This document shows, piece by piece, positions 43,951-54,418 of a DNA stretch of 64,000 nucleotides. The notes beneath the pieces were generated by a model. The model did no database searches. It was not told the DNA's origin and saw only the letters and a program-made list of their open reading frames with translations. A program made the position numbers and the translations under genes. Source of the stretch: Metallyticus violacea (lineage: Eukaryota > Arthropoda > Insecta > Mantodea > Metallyticidae); contig CM060841.1 in NCBI GenBank assembly GCA_030762175.1, forward strand, positions 12,994,501-13,058,500, written 5' to 3'. Position 1 is the stretch's first letter. The number at the start of each line of letters is the position of its first letter.

Positions 43951-44805
43951 ACGTTAAGTTACACCAAATCAAAAACACCAGGAAGATCTTACTTGTGCGT
44001 CGACTTCCGGTTGTGAATATCTGATGCCTGAATAATGGGGTCTAAAATGGCACATTATTGAAGCCGAGAGCATATCTAGCGTTCACTTATGCTAAATTTA
44101 AATTATCTCAACTATTTTTACATTACCTATCTTGCATAGGTGAATGAGTCAAAACAGGTTTAAAAACTAAATCTCTTAAGTAAAGAACAAGAAGTTCTGC
44201 GGTGGGAGGAGGTGCAGAAAGAAACTAGGAAGCAGGTCAGGTTCATACATGTTAATATATTCATTAAAGTCATCAGAATGCTTCGGGATTTACATGCGCA
44301 ATACCGTTGCGCTAACGTAGCTATTAAAATGCGATTCCATTATTCGTGTAATATCAGCGTTACTTTTTAAACTTCGCTTGACCTTGTGAGGTTTTTGTCA
44401 GTCAAAGTGAAATAGTGTCACCTGATAATGGAAGAGGAAAATCATGTTAATAATAAAAGTTGTTCGCTGACCTTGTCCTTGGTTCCCACAGATAGATTGT
44501 ATAATCAGCATCAGGGGCGTCTCAAGGTCACGCTGCGCGCTACTCATCACATCAACACCAGTGCTGCCAACAGAAGCAAATATTTTCCGTCTCTACCTCA
44601 TCACACTATGCATTTCGAGTTACGCAATCACGTTGCCTTTGTCTTGGCTCTTCGGTTTGGTAATAAATACGTATTTTGTTACGGTTCGGGTGAAAATGGC
44701 TAACAATAGTCTTTTATAGCAGCGGTTTATAGCAGACCTGTGGTAGGTAGGTACCATGGAAAATGAAAATGCTGCAGAATGAGATAAATACAATGAAGCC
44801 GAGGA
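43951..44805. other. Unassigned sequence
   Basis: An open frame of 91 codons at 44428-44703 has no recognised similarity and no supporting signals. I do not call it a gene. Confidence 0.35.
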
Positions 44806-44808
44806 TGA

Positions 44809-44855
<47 letters not shown>
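44806..44855. repeat. (ATT)n microsatellite
   Basis: About 16 units, not adjoining a SINE. Confidence 0.9.
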
Positions 44856-44858
<3 letters not shown>

Positions 44859-45180
44859 TCTCACTAAAAGTGACACCCGCCATACTCTTTACTGTACTCT
44901 GTACTGAAGGTCTGTCTGCTGAACCGGAAATATCAATACCATTTTCAGCATTTGGGAGCAATTTTTTTCCTCGAAATAACTATGTCTTAGGAGGATCCAA
45001 AGAACAGCTGAGAAGCTACTTGTTGCTCCAAATAGCGAATCCGATCTGATAAGGCGAGTGAGGCTGTTTGAGCACTGTCAAACTGCCCAATTAAAATGTT
45101 CCATTGAGGCATTTTCCACCTGCTCATCATTTATTATTCTTTCCCTGAATATATATTTCACTTTAAGAGATAGCTAGGTA

Positions 45181-45587
45181 TGGGCTGTAGAGTGGATGTT
45201 CGATCTCCTGGAAACCAAATTTCACTGCAGCCTTAAGAACAATAGTCGTATGAACTGGAACATTGTCATCAAACGAACGCAACGACTCAGCATTTTGCCG
45301 TCTCTGCTCCTAAACGCCGTCGCTCTGCTTGTGCAGGTGTTCGGTATTGATGATGCATTTCTTTTCTTGAAACCAATCAAGAGAATTCTTTGGGAATCTA
45401 AAAAATTAATAATTTCTTTGATATTTTCTCGACGATGCTCAAATCTGTTCTACATAACTCTAATGATTCCCTTTTAAAGCTGATAATAATCCAAGAACAG
45501 TTTTTACATCTCCTGTAACAAGAATTCTAATACTACTCTCTAATTACCTCGGCAAAGCTTTAAAAATCTTGCAGGAACAAGTCACCA
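45181..45587 (-). pseudogene. Mariner-5 transposase fragment
   Basis: On the minus strand an ESSIRILVTGDVKTV-like segment (first catalytic Asp) is followed, after a degraded stretch, by DNVPVHTTIVLKAAVKFGF and QEIEHPLYSP (second Asp and the lead-in to the third). It resembles mariner-1 but is clearly diverged, so it is a related lineage. It is broken by frameshifts and ends abruptly where mariner-1 copy M5 starts on the opposite strand. Confidence 0.65.
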
Positions 45588-46849
45588 GGCCTGGGTGATA
45601 AGGATTATCTCCTTCACAAAATCCTTATCTGGCGCAATACCTTATCTGTTAAGTAAATAATTGCAATTGTAACTTCCGCTCCACTGTGTATAGTTCAGAT
45701 ATAGTTGCATAAAGAAGACTATGTGCAGAAGATTGTGACATGTTCAACATGGAGTATCGAGCTGGTATTAAGTTCTTCACAAAAGAAGGACTTACTCCAA
45801 ATGAAATTAAGCAGCGATTGGACGGTGTATATGGGGAAGTACCCCGCTCGTATTTTACCGTAATAGAATGGGCCACCTTTTTCGAATGAGTCGAGAAAGC
45901 ATTGAAGACGAAGAGCTTGCAAGTCGGCTCTTGGAGGTTCTCACTCCTGAAAACATCGCTCTTGTGGAAGGAGAAAATAATGAAAGGCCGGCGGCTCAAA
46001 GTTACGAAATAACATCAAGGTTGGGGCTTTTTAAAACAACAGTCCTTCGAGTTATTCAGGAACATTTAAACATGAATAAGGTTAGTGCAAGATGGGTGCC
46101 TAGACTTCTTCCCTAAGTCCAAAAGCAGCAATGAGTCATCTGTTGTCAGGCATTTTGGAGCTGCCGTGGCACCGAAATAGAAGTTCTGTAAACCATTGTT
46201 ACAGGAGATGAAACTATGGTCCTCTACTATGATCCTTTGTCCAAAAGAGAATCAATGGACTGGCGTAAACATGCCGAAGCACCGCCTCTAAAGGCCAAGG
46301 CTCAGTCAACCAAGAAGATCATGGTCACAATCTTTTGGGACTTTGAAGGAATACTCTTCATTGACTTCAAGGAGAGGAACAGCACAGTAAATGGGGAGTA
46401 CTATGCTGGTCTATTGCACATACTACGTGCTTCCATCAAAGAGAAAAGGTGAGAAAAGCTGAGTGGTGGTGTGCGCGTTCTTCACGACAACGCGCCTGTC
46501 TGTGCACACAGTTCTTGTTGCAAAGGAAGCTGTGAAGAAATGTGACTTCAAGGAGATCAGCCATCCACCCTACAGCCCCGATCTAGCTCCCAGTGTTCCT
46601 CTTTTCAAAATGCAAGAAGGACCTTCGAGAAAGGAAATTTAAGTATGAGGAAGCAGTGATGGATGTTGTGTATGCCCTTTTTGCAGACAAGGCTTCTGAC
46701 TATGGGGGGGGGGGTGAGTGAAATGAATAATTAAAAAATGTGAGAAGTGTATTAAAATAAAGGATAACTATATTAAAAAGTGAAATATAATTTTTGCCTT
46801 TATCATATCTAGAAAATGGTTAGGCCGCAAACTTATAGAAATACCTGCG
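45588..46849 (+). pseudogene. Mariner-1 copy (M5), 5' end missing
   Basis: The copy starts within the 5' leader at GGCCT; the outer terminal repeat is lost. The transposase starts near 45751. This copy keeps the ancestral Trp (TGG at 45869-45871) where M2, M3 and M4 have TGA, but is shifted soon after. Catalytic regions: GDETMVLYYDP (first Asp kept), LHDNAP-like (second kept, followed by a shift), and a deletion in the PSDYF segment that removes the third Asp. A run of 10 G follows the coding region. The 3' terminal repeat is partly decayed (ATACCTGCG), with TA after it. Confidence 0.88.
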
Positions 46850-47632
46850 TACATTGTGTAGTGATGACTAAATCATTGGTCAATCAAGCATTAGAATGAA
46901 TTATGTAAGCTGTAGTTAGCTTATAGTGGGTGACTTTTGGATCGCCCTATACAGTTCCAATATAGAGCTTTGGCGTATAGCAGAAAATTACCTTTCATAC
47001 AGTTGAATGATGTCTCCACATCTGTGGAAGAGATTGTCTGGCGTGGCTATTTAAGGATCACATTGGCGGCAAATGGCTGAAGACACCCCGCAGTTCCTTC
47101 TCGAAAAGTTCAAGACAGAAGGAAATAAGGGATAAAAAAAACCAACAACAACATCATCCTGATACTTGCTCAGAAAGCTTTTTACAATTGCAAGCTTAGT
47201 ACGGTTTATCACATGCTTTATCCCTAAGTATTTTTAGAAACTATTGCATAAACTTACCAGGGCTGTAATATTTTGTATGTTCTTCTACCTTCTAAAGTTC
47301 GATAAAATACGGAAAAAAACAACAACAACAAAAAACAAGGCAATAAGATGCCCACTCCAGTTCTCGCCCTTATCTGCTTTGAAGAGCTGTGGTATTTCTG
47401 CGTCTCTTTTTTCATATTTATAACAATATATTTGTTATGTTTTGCTGAAAAATCTTAAGGATAGCCAATTTTGCTGTCTGTAATTTTGCAACAAAGTTTG
47501 GCTATTTTTACGGAATGGCACACCAGGGTTATACAAAAAGTAAATAGCATGCAATAAACAATAAATATAAATAAGGGAACTTATAGTAGATTTTTGCTTA
47601 GCGTAAGAATTGAATTGAAAGTGCTTAACGCT
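46850..47632. other. Unassigned sequence
   Basis: Lies between two mariner-1 3' ends. No similarity was recognised. Confidence 0.4.
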
Positions 47633-47737
47633 TAAGTGTACTGCAATAAAGAGTAACTATATTGAAAAGTGAAATGTAGTTTTTGACTTTATCATACCTA
47701 AAAATGATTAGGCCGGAAACTTATGGCCCTAACCTCA
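47633..47737 (+). repeat. Mariner-1 3' end fragment (M6)
   Basis: Matches the last ~105 bp of mariner-1: AAGTGTACTGCAATAAAG, the GTGAAATGTAG segment and GATTAGGCCGGAAACTTATG, ending in a decayed terminal repeat. No coding part is present. Confidence 0.85.
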
Positions 47738-50700
47738 TGCCTGTAGCTTTGGTTCAGGGCCCCCTTCTCTTGAGAAGATTAACGTAATACATTAGTTATA
47801 GCTCAACGAGCTCTTTGCTATAAACGTAACGCAGATTTTAATGTAAATCAAGACTTCTGATCGCAAGAAGTATTTATGCTTTCTATCTAGAGCTTCATGT
47901 TCTACTCTGTTATCATTTATTCAGCAGTTAATACGACAGGCTCTCATCTACTCATTTCCAAGATTATTTTCCCAGGTTGAAATTTGCTACAGCATGGGTT
48001 GGGTGCAACACGGTTCGCAATCACCTGAAACTGTGAAAGATACAGGTTTTTACCAAAGCTAGCTTTAGAGTATCCATAACATATTAATTTCCTTTCTTTA
48101 GGGATACTCTGGGTTCGATTTCATATGCTGGTTGCGGACTTATTAAAGTATAAAGAGACGTTTGTTCAGTTGCTCATTCCACCAACTGCTCCATCAAAGA
48201 TGAACAAACATGAAATGGAAAATGTCGATCAGAGAAATGAATGACATTAATCATGATCATTATTGATTAATTCTTTGTTACGAGAGCAGAGTTCTGAATT
48301 GTGGGTGAGTAATCGTTATAGGTTTCCGACTGTAATTTTCAGAGTCCTTTAAATTCTCTAAACCCAAATCACATATTCTCCAGAACCACGCATCGATATT
48401 TTCTGAAGTAGCCATAGAAACAGGTCTTTCAGCACCTGTTCGTTTTTTTTTTTTTTTTAAATCTTCGTTTCTCATCTCCTAAATGTTCCATAACCCAGTT
48501 TCTTATGGTGGTTCTTATCAGTAAATATTTCCTTGTTAAGTGTAGCAATCAGTATTCGATATTAAAAATTACACATTTATTTGACATTTCTTTAAAAAGT
48601 AGTAGTGACAGCACTAGGCATGTCTATTGTTATAAAATTCTAATCATTACAATATATTTAATGCCAGGGTTGTCGATCGTATTAAACTATGGTGCACAAT
48701 TACAGAGAGAGAAACAAATAAATAAAAATCTGTGTGTATGTGTAGAAGTAGCTTACATTTTATTTATAGTTATACTAGTTACTGCATTGTAATGAGAAAA
48801 TAAATTAGCACTTTGGCTACGAAAATGCCCCTATCAGCCAAGTAATAATGTACAAATGGTGTAAATAATGGAGTAGCTATTTATCATACATCATGCTATT
48901 TGCCATACAAACAGTCTTCAATTTTTTTTTTTTTCGTTTTAAATAAAAAAATGACGTAGCAATAAAAATTGTTGCTATTATTACTGATGATTTGATTTTC
49001 CATTCAAAAAGGCTAAACTTTTATATTTAATAATTCACATTTATATGTGCTATATCTACGACATTTAATTAATTTCCCGAATCATCAAAACTCACACAAT
49101 ACTCTAATAATGTAACCTAAGTATTCTTAAGATCTCTGATTGGCTAGTTTTATTGATACATCTATTAAATACCAATCTGAGTTTTTTTTTGTTACGTCTT
49201 CAATACGAACTGTGCAGCACAAAAGTGAAACATCATTGAGCATTAACACTATGGCTGTAATATTAACATATTTTAATAAGTCCTGTCTTAAAGTTAGATG
49301 ATTCAGAAATGAGCATTACTGTTTATTTGAAGAAAGCGGAAAACATGTCACGTTGAGATAAATATCTGCAACATTACAATTGGTTATTGAAGTTTTTCAG
49401 AAGGGTATAACATAGTCCTTGTGTTAGTCTCTTGAACGCTTAGCTAAGCAAGGATTAGCTTCAAGGTAAAAGAACATTTTTCACTATGTGATTTGACGGA
49501 GTGATTCATAATGATTGAGTTTTACGTCACATTGCTCTTCGGCCGGATAGATTTTAGGCTAATTAATCATTATTTGTAATCTGTGTGTTTATGACAATTT
49601 TGAATCTAGAGCTACTGCGAACCATTCTAAAGTAGAGAGCTGTTTTTTTCCCCCCTTTCTTTTAACATAAATTAAGATTAAAGATGTTTTTAGTTGTTTT
49701 AAACTTTTTAAATTATTTATAATTTTTACCACATAACCTAGAAAATTACATGTTTATTTTTAATAACGCTTTTGGAAGTATCAGGGGAAAACTTAAATTT
49801 GAATTTTGTTTGTTTTAATACAAAATTCTTTTGAAAAAAAAATCACAAAAGAACAAATAAAGATGACAAAATACAGGCTTTGCAAGAGACTGATATAAGA
49901 ATAACGTAAGATTGTAAATTGTGCAAACATTTATAGCCTTAAAAGCACGTTTTACACATCAAAAAGTAAATATAAGTGTTATGTACTCAATCTATGTCTG
50001 TTGGGAAACCACCACTTTCCCAGCAATCTAATCATTTCACAAAATTTGGCACAAATGCCACTGTGCTCAAGAAGTAAAATATGATAATAGAGGTAACGAT
50101 TAGAAAATATTGCTGGAACCCTCAGGAGACCTTCAGACGTACTAGTAGCTGAAAGCTATTACGCCCGTGATCCTGAGGGACAACTGAATTACCCTACAAA
50201 ACCAGTTTGTTCCCACTCCCGTCTCTGCACAGTAGCGGTCTTGGCATTCTTTTCGTTAATAGCCTTATAATAGAGTGCAATTAATTTATGTGGGACGTTG
50301 GAATTCCTTCGACCACATTATCATCCAACGAGTTCATGGCAGTTCAAGGTTAAGGTTACTCAATGCTGTGCTAACCATTCACGTACGCAACTGGCAGCGA
50401 GCACAGCTTTTGTTTCCTGTTTGTTCCTTTCACTTCTTCAAGTACAGGCTTGTTTAACATCCTCTCAGTAAAGAACGTTTGCGAAAACAAAGTTTATATA
50501 ATCTATATTTTCATAACTTTAAATGAAATAGTACGTATACTGTTCACATTAAACTTTTAGTTTGAATTATTTAAATTTATTCATTCCTTTTATTCAGAAT
50601 TTAGAACTTTTCTTATGTTAAATGGCCTAGTTGCATTGCTTCTCAGATATTTCTTTCTTTTTTTTCCTAAAGTAAGTAAACATATGTACTGCAACAAGCA

Positions 50701-50796
50701 CTGCCAACTTTGATCAATAATTACGATATTATAGAAAAAGAAGAATAGTACAAATCGAAAAAGTAGACTGCCTAATTCGTTTCCATTTTGCAATTT
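47738..50796. other. 3-kb stretch with no recognisable element
   Basis: AT-rich with short T runs (for example at 48448). None of the SINE families, transposases or terminal repeats seen elsewhere in the window occurs here. No reading frame above 95 codons or recognised similarity. Confidence 0.45.
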
Positions 50797-50810
50797 ATAG
50801 TATTGAAAGA

Positions 50811-51092
50811 CCGCCACGGGTGGCCGAGGTCGTTAAGGGGCGGGCTCGTGAGCGCTAAGTCTGGAGTTCAAATCCCACCAGGACCGCCCTCCCTGACAGG
50901 TATTTTCCAGGTTTTCCTCAGTCCTCATAAATGGTAAATGCCGGGGAGGTACCCTAAACTTAGGCCTGGAACGTTTCCTTCCTAAAATAAAAAAATATCC
51001 TTTCCAAATTGATCATTTCATCTCATATATCATCAGTGTTCATCGCCTGTGGTGCCTCAGCTGTAAAAACGGGTGTTAAATACTATTCAAAA
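50811..51092 (+). repeat. SINE-A copy with 14-bp target-site duplication
   Basis: Full head (A box with an extra G; B box GAGTTCAAATCCC), body and short A tail. The perfect repeat ATAGTATTGAAAGA lies at 50797-50810 and 51093-51106. It sits 9 bp from the end of the transposon starting at 51116. Confidence 0.95.
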
Positions 51093-51219
51093 ATAGTATT
51101 GAAAGAAGACAAATACAGAGGTTGCCAAAAAATATATACACACTTCAAACAAAGAAAAAACTGTGTTAACATAACAAAACTGAATTCACACAAACAGAAA
51201 ATGATGAACACTAATCAGC

Positions 51220-52259
51220 TTAGACTTTTACAGTTACAGCAGTTGCTAAAAAATGTCCATCATCGGCGTCGATACACTTCTGAGTACGTTGAACTACTGA
51301 TTGAGCAACGTTTGCGAAAGTGTCCTCAGAGATTGCAGCATATGCCGTTTCAATTTCTTCCCGAAGTGCTGCATGTGTAGCTGGTTTTCTACGGTATACA
51401 ACATCCTTAAGAGTTCCCCATAGGTAGAAGTCCAACGGAGTTAGATCCGGAGAACGCGGTGGAAACCTCTTCGTCCTATCCTTGAAGATTGTCATCAAGG
51501 TACGCACATACATCTCGGTGGTGAAGTGGTGGTGCACCATTCTGTTGGAAGTAGAGTGTATAAATGGCGGGTAAGGCGGATATGCGTATCATGTTCAGGC
51601 ACACTGGGCCCGTTACTGTTACTTCAGAAAAGAATGGTCCAATTAGATCCCTACATAACAACCCACATCAAACATTAATTCCAGGTAAATTAACAGGCTT
51701 TTCCAAAATAACAGGTGGATTTTTTGCATCCCAGTAGACAGTTATGCCGGTTAACAGCTCCATTAAACTTAAATTCTGCCTCATCGGACCAAACAACTTT
51801 CCCTACGAAGGCTTCATCCTCTTGCACCGTGTTCCGAAACCACGCACTGTACTGCATTCTCCGATCAGGGTCATCTTCATTTAATGCATGCAAAAGTCTT
51901 GGGATGAAAACTTTCAACTTTGCTGTTTTAATAATACAACGTACGCTGGTTCTGCTAATCCCAGTCTCATGTACACATCGCTTTGTACATTTCTGCGGTG
52001 AGTGCTCGAAACGTTCCAAAACCATAGCCGAGGACGCAGGGCTTGTTGCTGTGCGAGGTCTCCCAGATCTACCCTTGTCAACATCGCATACGGTACCACG
52101 AGTCTCAAATTTGTCTCGAATGCGTGCAATTGTTACTCGCGATGGCGGTTCTGTTCTGTACACACGTCTCCATTGCCTTTGAACTTCAACAACATTCTCG
52201 GTTTTCCAATACCACTTTAAAATTACATTCCGCTGTTCAAACGATAATCTTGGCTCCAT
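51220..52259 (-). pseudogene. Mariner-like transposase (51116 element), two frameshifts
   Basis: The N-terminal 189 codons are open: MEPRLSFEQRNVIL, a helix-turn-helix with RVTIARIRDKFETRGTV, a linker SGRPRTATSP, then HSPQKCTKRCVHETGISR (second helix-turn-helix), LLHALNEDDPDRRMQY, and VVWSDEAEFKFNGAVNRHNC with the first catalytic Asp. After one shift come [20 protein letters not shown] and QQNGAPP, where the second Asp is replaced by Asn. After another shift come RFPPRSPDLTPLDFYLWGTL, with the third Asp, and the C-terminal VVQRTQKCIDADDGHF. It cannot make active transposase. The group matches DUF4817-type mariner-like transposases common in insect genomes. Confidence 0.88.
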
Positions 52260-52267
52260 TTTGTTGT

Positions 52268-52410
52268 AGCAACGCTAGAATAACGTAATGTGAGTCACAT
52301 CTGTTTACAGAATATTATACGATAATCTTGGCTTCATTTGTTCAATGTTGATTTACCTGTCACACAGCAACGCTATCATAATGTGTGTGAATCACATCTG
52401 TTTACAGAAC
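52268..52410. repeat. 98-bp tandem repeat (about 1.5 units)
   Basis: Units start at AGCAACGCTA on 52268 and 52366, 98 bp apart. They are homologous to the repeats at 28110-28358, where one more unit is present. Confidence 0.88.
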
Positions 52411-52689
52411 TACTACACATTACTGTTGTTTTTCGTTTCAACTGTGAAATATATTAAATAAATATCTAATGTGAAAATGTGTATACATTTTTGATACCTT
52501 TAGTATTTAAGTGATGAACATATATGGTGCTACATTCATGGTCAGACTTTAATAACATGTTTATAGAGGAAGAAAAATCAGGAATATTGAATAAACTAGT
52601 AATGTATTTAGACGTTTAAAGCATAAAAAGTTTCTTTTTTCTTTTAGCGTAGCTATTTTTAGAGCGTATTCAATAAAGAATAATCACAC

Positions 52690-53165
52690 TTATTTTAAGA
52701 ACAAATATTTGCTCATCCTAATGATTCTGACGGTCTTTCTCAAAGTAATCTCCATTGGATGTAATGCACCACCCCAGCACTTCTGCCAGTCTTCAAAGAC
52801 ACGCTGGAAACAATAATTTGACAGGTCCTGCAGAATCGTATCCGCAGCCTTTATCATTGCTTCCGATGAGGAAAATGCCTCTCATGATTCTTATTTGAAA
52901 ATAAGAAAAAAGTCACACGGACTAAATCTGGACTATAAGGACGGTGATAGAAACACCTCACTTTGATTCCGCAACAACACTTGCAGCGTGCGGCCGTGCA
53001 TTGTCGTGCTACACCATACAGCTTGTAACACGGAAATATGACCTGTTGCATGTGATTTGGTTTTCACGGTTTTCAGGACATCTCTGTAGTATTTCCCAGT
53101 GCTGGTAAACCATTCCTTGAATATCGAAATATAAGATATCTTTTCCAGCAATAAACAATTTTTTT
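52690..53165 (-). pseudogene. Mariner-2 transposase relic, C-terminal half
   Basis: Minus-strand segments in order: GKYYRDVLKTVKTKSHATG, a degraded HDN-like region, PYSPDLVRVTFFLFSNKNHE (third-Asp region, with the Asp lost), RHFPHRKQ, and after a shift VFEDWQKCWGGALHPMEITL near the end. It matches the plus-strand relic at 8100-8720 base for base around TACTACAGAGAT. The N-terminal half is missing. Confidence 0.75.
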
Positions 53166-53269
53166 TTCTTTTTCTTTTCCTGGTGCAGTGCTAGAGGCGG
53201 TTGTAAACAGAGCGTGTAGCCAAAGGACAGTTTGCGTTTGTTTTAAAGTATAGAAAGACGTGGACAAGA

Positions 53270-54100
53270 TGGGAGGCGACTATGATGGACAAAAGCGCAT
53301 TGCATGATTTTTGTGTGAGGAAGACATCAAAATTGCAGAAATTCATAGACGTTTAACTTCAGTATGTGGTCAAGAAGCTCCTTCACAGAAGGTCGTTTAC
53401 AACTGGGTCAATGGGTTCGCCAGCAGCAGGAAACCCGCACTCAAGAATGCGAATATGAATCGCGTTCTCTCAGGAATATTGAGGTAGGGTCTGAATCGAT
53501 TATGGCTGATAGACGCATAACCTTTGATGAACTAGAATGTCAGACAGGCATCGACCGCACAACCTTGCGCACCGTTATTCACTACGACACTTGATACAGC
53601 ACAGAAGGAAAAAACAATTGAAGTCTGTCATGGACTACTGAAAATTCATAATGAAGTTGCGAATATTTTGGAGAAGCTGGTGACTGGTGATGAGTCATGG
53701 TGTCACTATCACACGCCAGAGAAGAAAGTTCAATCCATGCAATGGAAACATCAAGCGAACCCCCGGTTCAAGAAATTTCGTGCTATTCCATCTGCAGGCA
53801 ATCAGCGTCTTTTGGGACATTTCAGGTAAGCTGCTAATGGCTTCTTCATGGAACGACTGTCGAGTACTGCGGAACTCAACACGGCTTAGGCGCAGGATTC
53901 AGCAACGTCGAAAGGGAAAGCAGTCGACAGAAGTGTTCATCATGACAATGCGCGGATCTATACCAGCACTGTTACGACCGCAACTTTTGTATCGCTGGGG
54001 GTTCACTGTTCCGCACTCGTTATTTCGTCTAGTTACGCCTTATTCCACAACACGAAGGACTCACTGCGAGGTAGAAAAGTTCTACCTCTGCTTGATTTCT
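53270..54100 (+). pseudogene. Mariner-3 transposase relic
   Basis: The N-terminal part is EDIKIAEIHRRLTSVCGQEA with VYNWVNGFASSRKPAL, the first helix-turn-helix. MADRRITFDELECQTGIDRT follows in another frame. The catalytic half has LVTGDESWCHYHTPEKKVQ (first Asp at 53689-53691), MQWKHQANPRFKKFRA, HHDNARIYTST (second Asp at 53944-53946) and ISSSYALFHNTKDSLRGRK, where the codon for the third Asp is missing. At least four frameshifts are needed. It belongs to a different mariner lineage from mariner-1 and mariner-2. A SINE-B follows immediately. Confidence 0.78.
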
Positions 54101-54114
54101 GTGATACAGTTTTA

Positions 54115-54407
54115 GTCGGTCCTGGTGATGTAGTGGTACCCATACTTGCCTTCTAAACCCAAGATCGCGGGTTCGATCCCGTCCAGGACCGATGGATTTT
54201 TTTCGGGCGTAAAAATCCTAAATATGGTTTCCTTCGGAAAGAAAGTAAAGCCGTGGGTCCCATGTCGTACATTTACGGCACGATAAAGAACCTCAAGCCT
54301 GAAAGAGAGGCCTCTGAGCAAAATTTGTTGGCCGTTTCACGCCCTGATTTCAATGGGACGCTGATGACCTGTGATGTTAAAGATCGTCCGTAAATAAAAC
54401 AAATCAA
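54115..54407 (+). repeat. SINE-B, full copy with target-site duplication
   Basis: Head, body and A/T tail are complete. The 11-bp repeat ATACAGTTTTA lies at 54104-54114 and 54408-54418. It inserted just beyond the mariner-3 relic. Confidence 0.95.
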
Positions 54408-54418
54408 ATACAGTTTTA

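Larger units (their letters stand above)
51116..52503 (-). mobile_element. Mariner-like transposon with 98-bp repeats, nearly full length
   Basis: The ends read inward as CAGAGGTTGCCAAAAAATAT and, from the right on the reverse strand, CTAAAGGTATCAAAAATG, both followed by TATACACA-TTCA. TA flanks each end (51114-51115 and 52504-52505). The length is 1388 bp. It contains one transposase gene on the minus strand and, upstream of it, a two-unit 98-bp tandem repeat. The copy at 27623-28449 is a deleted sister. Confidence 0.85.

Noticed and set aside
44428..44703. Plus-strand open frame of 91 codons as a possible host gene
   Set aside because: No domain or family similarity, no splice or promoter evidence, and a length expected by chance in this window.
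50118..50182. Short inverted pair CCCTCAGGA / TCCTGAGGG
   Set aside because: Only 9 bp, no TA or other duplication, and no repeat elsewhere in the window.
51715..52182. Plus-strand open frame of 155 codons
   Set aside because: It is the shadow of the transposase on the minus strand, which has clear transposase motifs.
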